Source of the DNA: Chitinophaga oryzae
GTDB lineage: Bacteria > Bacteroidota > Bacteroidia > Chitinophagales > Chitinophagaceae
Direction of reading: 5' to 3'
DNA length: 64,000 bases
Assembly (NCBI RefSeq): GCF_012516375.2
Contig: NZ_CP051204.2
Coordinates: 4,526,001-4,590,000 of the forward strand
Numbering within the stretch: the first letter of the stretch is position 1; each line of letters opens with the position of its first letter. The translations under genes were made by a program, and so were the position numbers. Positions 59,101-64,000 of this stretch are shown piece by piece. The notes below the pieces were generated by a model. That model was given only the letters and a program-made list of their open reading frames with translations. It was not told where the DNA came from and made no database searches.

Positions 59101-60686
59101 GACAAATCAAAGGGGACGGACAGCTCTTGCTGCAGCGCTTCATCAAGCTGTTCTGTATGCCGTATCGCCAGGCGGAACAACTGTTCGTGGGGCGGACGTA
59201 TCACCTGCCGCACCTCACCGGCATTATTTTCTACAAAAACCGTCCGCAGTATTTCATGCCTGGCGATAAGCTGTAAAAAACTGTTTTCCAGCAATACCGT
59301 ATCCACCTTGCCTTCCAGCAAGAGAAAAGCAGACATGTGATAAGCCGCGCTGCGTTCTTCCAGTTGGCTTAACAACCACATACGGCGTTGCGACGATGAC
59401 AACGCATAATCTTCCTGCACGCCTAACAATGGTATGCCTTTATAGCCGGACTTGTCAAAGCTATCGATCAACCTGGCCTGATCTTCCAGTACCGGGTGGT
59501 TGAACAGGTCCCGCAACGGTATGCGTACGTCAAATTCCTGGTGGAGCTGTGCGGCCAGCCGGGATAATTTCAGGCTATGTCCGCCCTGTTCAAAAAAGTT
59601 GTCCAGCACGCTGACTTTGTCCTTGTTCAGCAGTTTATGCCACAGGGCCGCCAGCCGGATTTCCGTAACGGTGCGTGGCGCCACGGACACGCGGCGCTGC
59701 AAATCGTTCCAGGACAGGTCTGCCAGTGCTTTCCTGTCTACCTTGCCGTTTATATTTAAAGGGATTTCAGTAAGCGCCATAAATTGCGCCGGTACCATAT
59801 ATGCCGGTAATCTGCCTGCCAGGAATTGTTTCAGCGCTACCACATCTATTGCCTGGCCCGCAACATAATAACCGACCAACACCCTGTCGTTTCCGGCATC
59901 TCTTACGTCGGCCACTGCCCGTTGTATGTCCGGAGAAAACTGTAAGATAACATGTTCAATTTCTCCCAGTTCAATCCGGAAGCCGTTCAGCTTCACCTGC
60001 TGGTCTTTGCGGCCATAGTATTCCAGGTTGCCGTCGGGAAGCCAGCGGCCAATATCCCCGGTGTCATACATCAGCGCGCCCTCATGGAAGGGATTGACAA
60101 CAAATTTCTCAGCGGTGAGCGCGGGTTTATGGAGATATCCCTGGCACAAACCGTCGCCGGCGATATAGATTTTCCCGTAAAGCCCCGGGGGTAGCAATTG
60201 CAGGGCGTCGTCCAGGATATATACCTGTGTATACGCAATTGGTTTTCCGATGGGCACATTCCGGTAGGTCCGCTGTTGCAGGCGATAGCAGGTGCTGTAG
60301 GTAGTATCTTCAGAAGGGCCATACAGGTTCCTCACTTCTGCCGGGAGCTGCACCAGTTTCCTCGCAACATCCGGCGGGAAAGGCTCTCCGGCCAGGTTGA
60401 TCACTGATACGTTGCGCAGGTCCTGGCCTTCATCCAATAGCGCGCGCATGACCGAAGGTACTGTATTGAGCAGGATATTGTTATCCGTTTGCAGGTATTG
60501 CGCGCTTTCCAGCGCATTCTGCAAGATCCTGATCTTTCTGCCGGCAATAAGCGTATAAAACATCTCAAAGATGGAGAGGTCGAAGCAATGAGAGGTAGCG
60601 GCATACACGATATCAAAACGCGATTGCGCAAACTCAGATTGGCACCAGTCGAGGAACGCAGCTGCATTTTTATGCGCGATCATCAC
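47196..60686 (-). CDS. Giant NRPS 1, main part: A0(C-term)-PCP + four C-A-PCP modules (frameshifted gene)
   Basis: This frame of 4496 residues continues the gene starting at 61816; one G is missing at 60686-60688. Order by residue: A0 remainder and PCP0 (GGHSLKLSR near 370); C1 428-850, A1 870-1370, PCP1 near 1390; C2 from 1449, A2 from 1905, PCP2 near 2408; C3 from 2470, A3 from 2930, PCP3 near 3421; C4 from 3483, A4 from 3943, PCP4 near 4433. Every C has HHIISDGWS. Pocket readings: A0 D-L-F-N-N-A-L-T-Y-K (alanine code), A1 D-A-E-H-V-A-K-I-S-K (unknown), A2 D-A-F-W-L-G-G-T-F-K (valine), A3 and A4 both D-A-E-H-V-G-E-V-T-K (unknown). There are no tailoring or release domains. Modules 2-4 are tandem near-identical repeats. 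Predicted start of the peptide: Ala-X-Val-Y-Y. Confidence 0.88.
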   Translation of the reverse strand: MMIAHKNAAAFLDWCQSEFAQSRFDIVYAATSHCFDLSIFEMFYTLIAGRKIRILQNALESAQYLQTDNNILLNTVPSVMRALLDEGQDLRNVSVINLAGEPFPPDVARKLVQLPAEVRNLYGPSEDTTYSTCYRLQQRTYRNVPIGKPIAYTQVYILDDALQLLPPGLYGKIYIAGDGLCQGYLHKPALTAEKFVVNPFHEGALMYDTGDIGRWLPDGNLEYYGRKDQQVKLNGFRIELGEIEHVILQFSPDIQRAVADVRDAGNDRVLVGYYVAGQAIDVVALKQFLAGRLPAYMVPAQFMALTEIPLNINGKVDRKALADLSWNDLQRRVSVAPRTVTEIRLAALWHKLLNKDKVSVLDNFFEQGGHSLKLSRLAAQLHQEFDVRIPLRDLFNHPVLEDQARLIDSFDKSGYKGIPLLGVQEDYALSSSQRRMWLLSQLEERSAAYHMSAFLLLEGKVDTVLLENSFLQLIARHEILRTVFVENNAGEVRQVIRPPHEQLFRLAIRHTEQLDEALQQELSVPFDLSAGPLLRAVLYPQGAGRYVLSFVMHHIISDGWSIDILVREVLAHYNGHSSQLLPLTVQYKDYAAWQQQELLSADMLASRNYWMEQLSGGLPVLEMPLDAVRPAVKTFRGNAVTLDLPAAAFKRLLQHHDATLFMGVLSLVKILLHRYSGQEDIIVGSPVAGRVHADLAHQIGFYVNTLALRTSVNAGHSFAQLLAHVKSVAMGAYEHQAYPFDELVESLDLPRDLGRNALFDVLVVLQNNDSAVIATDEFSAAPYEGVENTISKFDLSFNFTELADDIIRLRLEYNTDLYKQDTAHRMALHVKGLLQAVVADAGVAVGQLMYMSDAERQLLLEDFNDTAQPFPLDKTLTDLWSAQVKRTPDHTALVSGENVLTYEELDEISSRFSHFLRKQYDVQARSLIGLQLERNEWMIITLLAIWKAGAAYLPIDPAYPAERILYIIKDSGCKLVVDADMVATFRQDEHDHMAHGPVNHHEPEDLAYVIYTSGSTGQPKGVMITHRNLVNYIFAINRHYQVDDQDRIIQVSNIAFDASAEQVLLGLLFGASLYIISREETLDPVLLNQFLRKHRITHIHTVPALLDGVDTGGGLCLKRMVSAGEACPASLAERWSHRLKFYNKYGPTEATISSNIYLVSGQEERTIPVGRPLDNTQIYILDEQQQLQPIGVNGELCIAGAGLARGYLNNPSLTAERFIAHPFRADEKLYRTGDVARWLPDGTIAVSGRADDQVKIRGYRIEPGEITHFILGYEGIQQAVVIAAEIQPGEKDLVAYIVSAADVDIAALRSWLSERLPGYMVPAFFVALESLPLTANGKVDKRRLPLPAGNGERHTNYIAPRNATEQQLATLWQQLLSREAGVKDNFFELGGHSLKLSRLAAAIHQQFSVRVPLKELFLRPVLEEQAAWIAAQEQSAYQRIPVLDVREDYALSSSQRRMWLLSQLGDASTAYHMPAVLELEGTLDKDLLEAGFREVIRRHEILRTVFRENKAGEVRQFIIPAEEIDFSLLPGDDLHADLSAPFDLSAGPLLRARLYEISEGHYLLGFVMHHIISDGWSIDVLIKEVLHYYNGKGNTPLPALPLQYKDYAAWQQSCLLSPEMAASKAYWLDQFSGPLPVLELPTDGIRPAVKTYQGDFVTVDVPSAALKSLLLAQDATLFMGLLSLVNILLHRYSGQDDIITGSPVAGREHADLSGQLGFYVNTLALRTRLDRQHSFLQLLEQVKTVALGAYEHQAYPFDELVDALDLPRDLSRSALFDVMVVLQNNDRTTIDSDGLQVQPYAGADGGISKFDLLFNFTELSADTVRLRLEYNTDLYQQDTAVRMATHLEGLLLAVVNTPETPLGRLSYLPVAEQETLLHTFNNTTVAYPKDKPLAALFVEQARRTPDNTALVYEEVRLSYRELDHLSNRLAHYLRQRCQVQRDELVGIQLERSEWLIITLMAILKSGGAYLPLDTSYPQERIDYMIADSGCRLVIDAAVLEDFREHAADYSEQLPEQVNQPTDLAYVMYTSGSTGKPKGVMIEQRSVVRLVMGCNYVQLKGEEVLLSTGAVSFDATTFEYWSMLLHGGTLVMSSLDVLLDDEQLLQLVNREQVTMMWFTAGWFHQLIDRSPVVFRSLQTVLAGGDKLSATHVRVLQESCPQLTIINGYGPTENTTFSLCHVVDASQTEIPIGRPVSNSTAYVLDKEGQLCPIGVAGEIWVGGDGLARGYLNNPALTAEKFVVHPFIPGERLYKTGDIGRWTASGNLLFCGRADDQVKVRGYRIEPGEITHVIQGYEGIQQAVVIAAEIQPGEKDLVAYIVSAADVDVAALRSWLSERLPGYMVPAFFVALESLPLTANGKVDKRRLPLPAGNGGRHTNYIAPRNATEQQLATLWQQLLSREAGVKDNFFELGGHSLKLSRLAAAIHQQFSVRVPLKELFLRPVLEEQAAWIAAQEQSAYQRIPVLDVREDYALSSSQRRMWLLSQLGDASTAYHMPAVLELKGTLDKGLLEAGFREVIRRHEILRTVFRENKAGEVRQYIIPAEEIDFSLLPGDDLHADLSAPFDLSAGPLLRARLYEISEGHYLLGFVMHHIISDGWSIDVLIKEVLHYYNGKGNTPLPALPLQYKDYAAWQQSCLLSPEMAASKAYWLDQFSGPLPVLELPTDGIRPAVKTYQGDFVTVDVPSAALKSLLLAQDATLFMGLLSLVNILLHRYSGHDDIITGSPVAGREHADLSGQLGFYVNTLALRTRLDRQHSFLQLLDQVKTVALGAYEHQAYPFDELVDALDLPRDLSRSALFDVMVVLQNNDRTTIDCDGLQVQPYAGADGGISKFDLLFNFTELSADMVRLRLEYNTDLYQRDTAVRMATHLEGLLLAVVNTPETPLGRLSYLPVAEQETLLHTFNNTTVAYPKDKPLAALFVEQAQRTPDNTALVYEEVRLSYQELDRLSNRLAHYLRQRCQVQRDELVGIQLDRSEWLIITLMAILKSGSAYLPLDTSYPQERIGYMIADSGCRLVIDAVVLEDFREHAADYSEQLPEIINQSTDLAYVIYTSGSTGKPKGVMIGQHSVVNLIASQGRSFGVQPTDRILQFSALSFDASVEQIFLALLHGAALVVAPEATRQDPAAMMLLLSAAAITHFHATPSYLEMITPGAYNGLQRVVAGGEPCKRELAESWRGHVTFYNEYGPTETTVTNTLLSYAGQLSIGRPLDNTQIYILDEQQQLQPIGVNGELCIAGAGLARGYLNNPSLTAERFIAHPFRTGERLYRTGDVARWLPDGTIAVSGRADDQVKVRGYRIEPGEITYVIQGYEGIQQAVVIAAEIQPGEKDLVAYIVSAADVDVAALRSWLSERLPGYMVPAFFVTLDSLPLTANGKVDKRRLPLPADNGERHTNYIAPRNATEQQLATLWQQLLSREAGVKDNFFELGGHSLKLSRLAAAIHQQFSVRVPLKELFLRPVLEEQAAWIAAQEQSAYQRIPVLDVREDYALSSSQRRMWLLSQLGDASTAYHMPAVLELEGTLDKDLLEAGFREVIRRHEILRTVFRKNTAGEVRQFIIPAEEIDFSLLPGEDLHADLSAPFDLSAGPLLRARLYEISEGHYLLGFVMHHIISDGWSIDVLIKEVLHYYNGKGNRPLPALPLQYKDYAAWQQSCLLSPEMAASKAYWLDQFSGPLPVLELPTDGIRPAVKTYQGDFVTIDVPSAALKSLLLAQDATLFMGLLSLVNILLHRYSGQDDIITGSPVAGREHADLSGQLGFYVNTLALRTRLDRQHSFLQLLDQVKTVALGAYEHQAYPFDELVDALDLPRDLSRSALFDVMVVLQNNDRTTIDCDGLQAQPYAGADGGISKFDLLFNFTELSADMVRLRLEYNTDLYQRDTAVRMATHLEGLLLAVVNTPETPLGRLSYLPVAEQETLLHTFNNTTVAYPKDKPLAALFVEQAQRTPDNTALVYEEVRLSYRELDRLSNRLAHYLRQRCQVQRDELVGIQLERSEWLIITLMAILKSGGAYLPLDTSYPQERIGYMIADSGCRLVIDAAVLEDFREHAADYSEQLPEIINQSTDLAYVIYTSGSTGKPKGVMIGQHSVVNLIASQGRSFGVQPTDRILQFSALSFDASVEQIFLALLHGAALVVAPEATRQDPAAMMLLLSAAAITHFHATPSYLEMITPGDYNGLQRVVAGGEPCKRELAESWRGYVTFYNEYGPTETTVTNTLLSYAGQLSIGRPLDNTQIYILDEQQQLQPIGVNGELCIAGAGLARGYLNNPSLTAERFIAHPFRAGERLYRTGDVARWLPDGTIAVSGRADDQVKVRGYRIELGEIEQAILRQPAVKQVAVVVQELDGDKVIAAFMVSSPAIDKQQLKDSLSQVLPAYMVPSHYVDLAHIPLSSNGKTDKRLLPAVTPADIIRNEYCPPTNETESRLAEIWQEVLGIDRIGIRDNFFELGGHSLKATAMLSRVFREFDVSLDLQLLFRQPTIMYLAENINNAQWLRQQDADRFADKIII
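47761..50799. repeat. Module repeat unit 1 (A4 to C4-side)
   Basis: Direct repeat of 50800-53838 at a 3039-base period (1013 codons), differing by scattered single bases. It spans the A4 domain, the A-C linker, C4 and PCP3. Both A domains encode the same pocket. Confidence 0.88.
50800..53838. repeat. Module repeat unit 2 (A3 to C3-side)
   Basis: Near-identical to the unit at 47761-50799, and to 54565-57180 over its C and PCP part with a 3063-base offset. For example, the same 11-mer gcggccagcgg begins at 48901, 51940 and 55003. Confidence 0.88.
53884..54564. other. Exchanged A-domain core (valine-type pocket) inside repeat array
   Basis: Within the tandem repeats this ~680-base segment is unrelated at DNA level to the other copies, while sequence on both sides is nearly identical. 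It begins right after the conserved stretch GTCGGCACGGCCG and ends at ATCATTACCCCTTTGGG. It encodes the binding core of A2 (FDATTFEYW to NGYGPTENTTF), giving a valine pocket. Confidence 0.8.
54565..57180. repeat. Module repeat unit 3 (partial: A2 N-terminal part, C2, PCP1, A1 C-terminal part)
   Basis: Near-identical to 51502-54117-type positions of unit 2 at a 3063-base offset up to the PCP, and to the A-domain 3' part of the other units. Identity stops abruptly around 57175-57182, inside the sequence encoding GRPLDNTQIY. Confidence 0.78.
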
Positions 60687-61816
60687 CCTTTGGGCTGACC
60701 GGTTGACCCGGAAGTGTAGATGATATAAGCCAGATCTCCCGGCTGGCTGACAGTTCCAGGGTTATCTGCCGGCATCTCATACTGCGACTGCATGAACAGC
60801 TGCAGCACCGCCGTATCCAGTACCAGTCTGGCGCGGGAGTCCTGTTGTATATAGGCTTGTCTTTCTTCAGGATAATTGACATCTACCGGAACATATGCGG
60901 CCCCGGTTTTTAACACCGCCATGATCGCTGTCAACAGGTTTTCATTGCGTGGAAGTTTCACCGCCACGATGTCTCCGGGGCCGGCATGATGCTGCTGCAT
61001 GAGCCACCATGCCAGCCGGTTGGCGTTTTCATTGAGTTGGGCATAAGTCAGCTGCCGGCTGTCGCAGATAACCGCAACACGGTCCTGATGGGCCAGTACA
61101 GCCGCTTCCAGCTGGGACATGAGCAACCCGTTATGTTGCCAGGCGTTATGTCCCGCTGTATAGGTATGTAATAACAGCTCACGGTCCTGTTCATTAATTA
61201 CCGGTATCTCCGTAACGGGCAGGGGCAAATAACTTTCCAGGTGTTGCAGCCAGTAATGAAAACAGTACAGGAAATGCGTGGCGATGGCGGGCGTACAGAA
61301 GTGTTCATCGAAAGAAGCCTTCAGGCCCCAGGATTCCGGTGTTTCCTGTAGTACTGTCAGGGAAAAAGGAAATACCTCCCCTTCGCTCTCCCTGCAGAAG
61401 AAGAAACCGGCATTGGCATGACTTTCAAAAGTACCGGGGGCGATGGTATGGGCAGCGTAGCGAAACACTTCCTGCACCAATGCTTTTGTCGTTTGCAACT
61501 GTTGTTGCAGCGTTTGCGGCTTCCAGGCGATATCGTATAATAAGGGGGCCTGTTCATGCTGAGGCAACCCTTTGGAGAAAATAAAAGGCTGTTCTCCAAA
61601 ATACCTGCGCAATAAAACAGCATAAACCGTCATCAAGACAGTAAACTCCGCTAATGGCTTGCCGGAAGTAAGTTTCCTGAAATAAAAGATTGAACTGGTG
61701 CTGACAGTAATACGGGAACTGGCCACGGATGCTAACTGCAAGCGGTTAGACCCTGTCCTGTTTTTCAATTTTTCCTGCCAGTAGTTATCAATGAGTTTTC
61801 TCTTGATTGTTTCCAT
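60683..61816 (-). CDS. Giant NRPS 1, N-terminal part: half C domain + A0 N-terminal part (5' part of frameshifted gene)
   Basis: This 377-residue frame starts METIKRKLIDNYWQEKL and stops right after YTSGSTGQPKG. The first ~200 residues match only the C-terminal lobe of a condensation domain (NYWxxxL, then a TVLMTVYAVLLRRYFG stretch). The HHxxxDG lobe is absent, as seen in some loading modules. From about 216 it is a normal adenylation domain (YTAGHNAWQHNGL, LTYAQLNENANRLAW). The next frame resumes with V-M-I-A-H-K-N, the exact continuation of the A3 motif region, so the break is a one-base deletion and not a gene boundary. It follows the antiterminator gene by 52 bases. Intact, it would load alanine according to the pocket in the downstream part. 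Confidence 0.85.
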   Translation of the reverse strand: METIKRKLIDNYWQEKLKNRTGSNRLQLASVASSRITVSTSSIFYFRKLTSGKPLAEFTVLMTVYAVLLRRYFGEQPFIFSKGLPQHEQAPLLYDIAWKPQTLQQQLQTTKALVQEVFRYAAHTIAPGTFESHANAGFFFCRESEGEVFPFSLTVLQETPESWGLKASFDEHFCTPAIATHFLYCFHYWLQHLESYLPLPVTEIPVINEQDRELLLHTYTAGHNAWQHNGLLMSQLEAAVLAHQDRVAVICDSRQLTYAQLNENANRLAWWLMQQHHAGPGDIVAVKLPRNENLLTAIMAVLKTGAAYVPVDVNYPEERQAYIQQDSRARLVLDTAVLQLFMQSQYEMPADNPGTVSQPGDLAYIIYTSGSTGQPKG

Positions 61817-61847
61817 ATCAACTACTGATTCAAAAATGCGGTGGGGG

Positions 61848-61867
61848 AAAAAACGGGTAATTACCCG
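61848..61867 (-). terminator. Hairpin plus T-tract between antiterminator gene and NRPS 1 (attenuator candidate)
   Basis: On the minus strand CGGGT-AATT-ACCCG (61854-61867) is followed at once by six T residues (61848-61853). It starts 1 base after the stop of the NusG-like gene and precedes the NRPS start by about 31 bases. The stem has only 5 strong pairs, so it would be a weak intrinsic terminator that an antitermination factor could override. Confidence 0.5.
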
Positions 61868-61868
61868 G

Positions 61869-62384
61869 TTATTGTGCGAGCGCTTCTCCTATATAAATAG
61901 CGGGAACATCCATCAGGATAGACCTTTGCAGGATCTCTACCCTTACAAGGAATTTATGGTGACCCTTAAAGTGAACGATTTCGCAGGAGAGGCCGTTGAG
62001 CGGGCCTTCCTGCAGGATATATTTTTCACCGGGTCTGATGTAGTCGTAACATACTTCCAGCCCGGTACCGGCGACAGTGAGCAAACGTATATTATCTATT
62101 TCCTGCTGGCTAATTGAGGCAATCCGGTTGTTAAACTTAACGTAGTGGCATATCCCTTCCACCTGTATACTGGTCGTATACTGAAGAGGATCTTCCAGAT
62201 ATACAAATACATAAGAAGGAAACAATGGAAGTTCCACCGTTTTAAACCGGTCTTTCCACTTATGCCTTTCTTTTTTAAGGGGCAGATAATTTTCGATACT
62301 GCATCTGGACAGTTGTTCAGCTACTTTTTTTTCCTGCCTTGATCTGGTATAGATCAGGTACCAAGAAGGTGTGAACTGGGACAT
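61869..62384 (-). CDS. UpxY/NusG-like transcription antiterminator
   Basis: This 171-residue protein starts MSQFTPSWYLIYTRSRQEKKVAEQL, the NGN domain of NusG paralogues (W-Y-x-x-Y-T, E-K-K-V). The mid-region PLFPSYVFVYL is another hallmark, and a C-terminal KOW-like segment carries IRPGEKYILQEGPLNGL. A longer frame from a TTG at 62447 was rejected in favour of this ATG. NusG paralogues such as UpxY, LoaP and RfaH bind RNA polymerase and let it read through very long operons, especially polysaccharide and NRPS/PKS loci. As the first gene before a ~56 kb operon on the same strand, it almost certainly serves that operon. A hairpin with T-tract immediately downstream is its likely local target. 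Confidence 0.92.
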   Translation of the reverse strand: MSQFTPSWYLIYTRSRQEKKVAEQLSRCSIENYLPLKKERHKWKDRFKTVELPLFPSYVFVYLEDPLQYTTSIQVEGICHYVKFNNRIASISQQEIDNIRLLTVAGTGLEVCYDYIRPGEKYILQEGPLNGLSCEIVHFKGHHKFLVRVEILQRSILMDVPAIYIGEALAQ

Positions 62385-63367
62385 AGGTGCTGCTGTGTTT
62401 ATTATGAGGTAACGTTTGGTACTTAAATGGTCATTTGAAATGCTCAACGTTTCTGGTGGGGTAAACGGTGTTACAATGCTTATTCATCAAGGGGTATGAT
62501 GGCAAAACAAGTGTGCGGCAGTTTATACTCTGTTCCCTGCGGTATAACATAACCAGCGGCAACTAAATTTGTTTAGGATTACTAATTAAAATATATTCCA
62601 CCAGGCCGTGAAGATGGAAAATATTTCAGAAAATATGATAACAGTATTAAAGCTGATTTTGGCATATTCGGTTCGCTCCCGCAACTGGCAGCTACCAGTA
62701 CTCCGGCACATAGCATACAACAGCCATAGTCTTAAACCCGAAAGGGCAGAGCTATCGCTACTTTCACTTACATATTCTGTAGTGAGTTAAAAAAAATCAA
62801 AGACGCCGTAACAAACACATCAATAAATGTTGTTTGTTACAACATCAAGTTATGAAGGAATAATAAAAAGTATTGGGCAAAACAAGCACCCTAAGGTCTC
62901 CAGACTAGCCAACTAAACTAAAACGGGGCTCTACTGGCATTTTACTATTCGCTAACAAACATCCAACGGTTATTTCTTAGGCACTAAAATTAGTTTTTTG
63001 TTTAGAATTAAAAAAATTAAATCGGAAATTTCTCATTTAGTTAACCCATAACGCACGCTGGTATTAAAAAGCGACTGAATGTCAATTGAAAATTGTACCC
63101 GCACAGGCATGAGATAAAAAGTGTTGCCTGGACACCTTCGGGAAACCGTTCCGCTAAAAAGGTGCCATACCTGCTGCACAGAAGAATGCACCGGAATTCA
63201 GGGGAAGTGGATTTTTAAGTCATCGAAGCTGTTGGATGAAACCGAGGCATCCGAAAGTGGCGGAATCAATTTTCATAAAACGTAAAAGCAGGCAGCAGTC
63301 TGATGAAGCGCAAGAGCTGAGCGCGCAGTTTTTGTATATTCGCGGTTCATTTTTTGTTCGTTTCACA
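62385..63367. other. Gene-poor intergenic region between antiterminator and phosphoesterase
   Basis: About 980 bases without a supported gene. A 60-codon plus-strand frame at 62608-62790 has no recognisable domain and A/T-rich composition and is not called. The region must contain the leftward promoter and leader of the NRPS/PKS operon; I could not fix a clear -33 TTTG / -7 TAnnTTTG pair. It also carries the inverted repeat at 62808-62840. A weak rightward -7-like TATATTCG lies at 63335-63342, ahead of the phosphoesterase. Confidence 0.5.
62808..62840. repeat. Inverted repeat GTAACAAAC ... GTTTGTTAC
   Basis: GTAACAAAC at 62808-62816 is the exact complement of GTTTGTTAC at 62832-62840. Allowing one bulged base, the stem extends to about 13 pairs with loop CAATAA. 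No T-tract follows on either strand. It could be a protein-binding site or a remnant terminator. Confidence 0.5.
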
Positions 63368-64000
63368 ATGAGACTTGCCATATTCGCCGACGTTCACGGC
63401 AAACTGTTGTTACCCTTTAAGCTGGTAGACTGCTACCAGCAACAAACCGGTCAAACGATTGACTTCATACTGCAGTGTGGTGACATGGGCGCCTATCCGG
63501 ATATACACCGGCTCGACAAAGCCACTATTAAACACGCCCGGGAAAACCGCGACGAGCTGGGATTTCACGATAATTTTATCCACGAGAACAAAGATATCAG
63601 GCGATTACTGGAGCGCCTTAATATAGATATGATCTGTGTGCGGGGCAATCATGAAGACCATGACTTCCTGGATCGGCTGGAGCAGGCAAACCCGGCGTTG
63701 CCTCGTTTCCCGATAGATGTTTATAAGCGGATATTCGTGTGCCGTTCCGGCGTGAGACAGGAACTCCGGAAGGGCCAGGAAGTCGTATACCTGGCGGGCA
63801 TCGGCCGTATCGGCGATGCCAAAGGAAGAACGGACCCACGTTTCATCCAGGAATACGAGCAGCGTGAAGTAAAGAAGCTGCTGAGGAGCAGCGGCCATAT
63901 CGATGTGCTTATTACCCACGACAAAGACGACAGCAGTCAACGTGGTTATGGCATGAAGGCTATCCGCGATGTGCTGGACAACGTACCCGTACGCTATCAC
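63368..64000 (+). CDS. Calcineurin-like metallophosphoesterase (partial, runs off window end)
   Basis: The frame from ATG 63368 is open to the last base (211 codons). It begins MRLAIFADVHGKLLLP with the D-x-H metal motif, followed by LQCGDMGAYPD (G-D motif) and CVRGNHEDHDFL (G-N-H-E), the metal-binding core of the calcineurin-like fold. Later VLITHDKDDSS supplies a further histidine with a D nearby. All metal ligands expected by this point are present. The enzyme is probably a cytosolic phosphodiesterase; the substrate cannot be deduced. It is transcribed away from the NRPS/PKS operon and appears unrelated to it. Confidence 0.85.
   Translation, partial: MRLAIFADVHGKLLLPFKLVDCYQQQTGQTIDFILQCGDMGAYPDIHRLDKATIKHARENRDELGFHDNFIHENKDIRRLLERLNIDMICVRGNHEDHDFLDRLEQANPALPRFPIDVYKRIFVCRSGVRQELRKGQEVVYLAGIGRIGDAKGRTDPRFIQEYEQREVKKLLRSSGHIDVLITHDKDDSSQRGYGMKAIRDVLDNVPVRYH

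Noticed and set aside
60680..60700. Programmed -1 ribosomal frameshift as explanation for the split NRPS 1
   Set aside because: The codons CCC AAA GGG in the zero frame do not form an X-XXY-YYZ slippery heptamer, and sister modules have an extra G restoring a single frame. A deletion or sequencing error is simpler.
62385..62447. TTG start at 62447 for the antiterminator
   Set aside because: The added residues do not match the NGN domain, and the ATG at 62384 leads directly into SQFTPSWYLIYT.
62608..62790. 60-codon plus-strand open frame
   Set aside because: No recognisable domain, A/T-rich composition, and it lies in the likely leader/promoter region of the leftward operon. Length alone is expected by chance.

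Overview
The window looks like a chromosome segment from a Bacteroidota bacterium, most likely Chitinophagaceae and probably Chitinophaga or a close relative. This is inferred from three things: a CarboxypepD_reg-like/OMP_b-brl_3 outer-membrane receptor, an UpxY-type NusG-like antiterminator heading a giant operon, and the general protein style. No database search was possible.

Layout. Positions 1-1638 (+) hold ordinary genes: the end of a beta-propeller-like protein, a RibD/DHFR-fold reductase and a CPBP membrane protease. Positions 2188-5346 (+) hold three tandem paralogous class I terpene synthases. A perfect hairpin terminator at 5365-5403 separates them from a convergent ~56 kb hybrid NRPS/PKS operon that fills 5432-62384 on the minus strand. 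A ~900 bp gene-poor gap and the start of a calcineurin-like phosphoesterase (63368-64000, +) finish the window.

NRPS/PKS operon, 5' to 3' on the minus strand: NusG/UpxY-like antiterminator; a hairpin with T-tract; NRPS 1 (half-C-A-PCP then four C-A-PCP modules); C-A-PCP (Pro-type pocket); C-A-PCP whose A domain is interrupted by a luciferase-like flavin monooxygenase (Gly-type pocket); PKS/NRPS KS-AT-degenerate KR-ACP-C-A(Ser)-PCP; type II thioesterase; SyrD/PvdE-type ABC exporter; C-A-PCP-C; TonB-type outer-membrane receptor; KS-AT-ACP; C-A(Ser)-PCP-C-A(Ser)-PCP; C-A-PCP; and a last protein KS-dead AT-ACP-thioester reductase. A secreted NUDIX-like protein with a ruined catalytic box follows. 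There is no type I thioesterase domain and no epimerisation domain. Release is therefore predicted to be reductive, giving a peptide-polyketide aldehyde or alcohol.

Reading pocket residues by eye against codes I remember, the first half suggests Ala-X-Val-X-X-Pro-Gly(oxidised)-malonate-Ser. The second half suggests a Gly-like unit, malonate, Ser, Ser, X and a reduced end. The order is not strictly collinear because one protein ends in an unpaired C domain.

The operon is an active evolutionary mosaic. NRPS 1 contains near-identical ~3.04-3.06 kb module repeats, and in one of them only the substrate-binding core of the A domain (~680 bp) has been exchanged. The two Ser A domains are a separate ~1.5 kb near-identical pair. 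Two genes carry single-base deletions (near 60686 and near 38674) that break otherwise perfect reading frames. These are either sequencing errors or real inactivating lesions.
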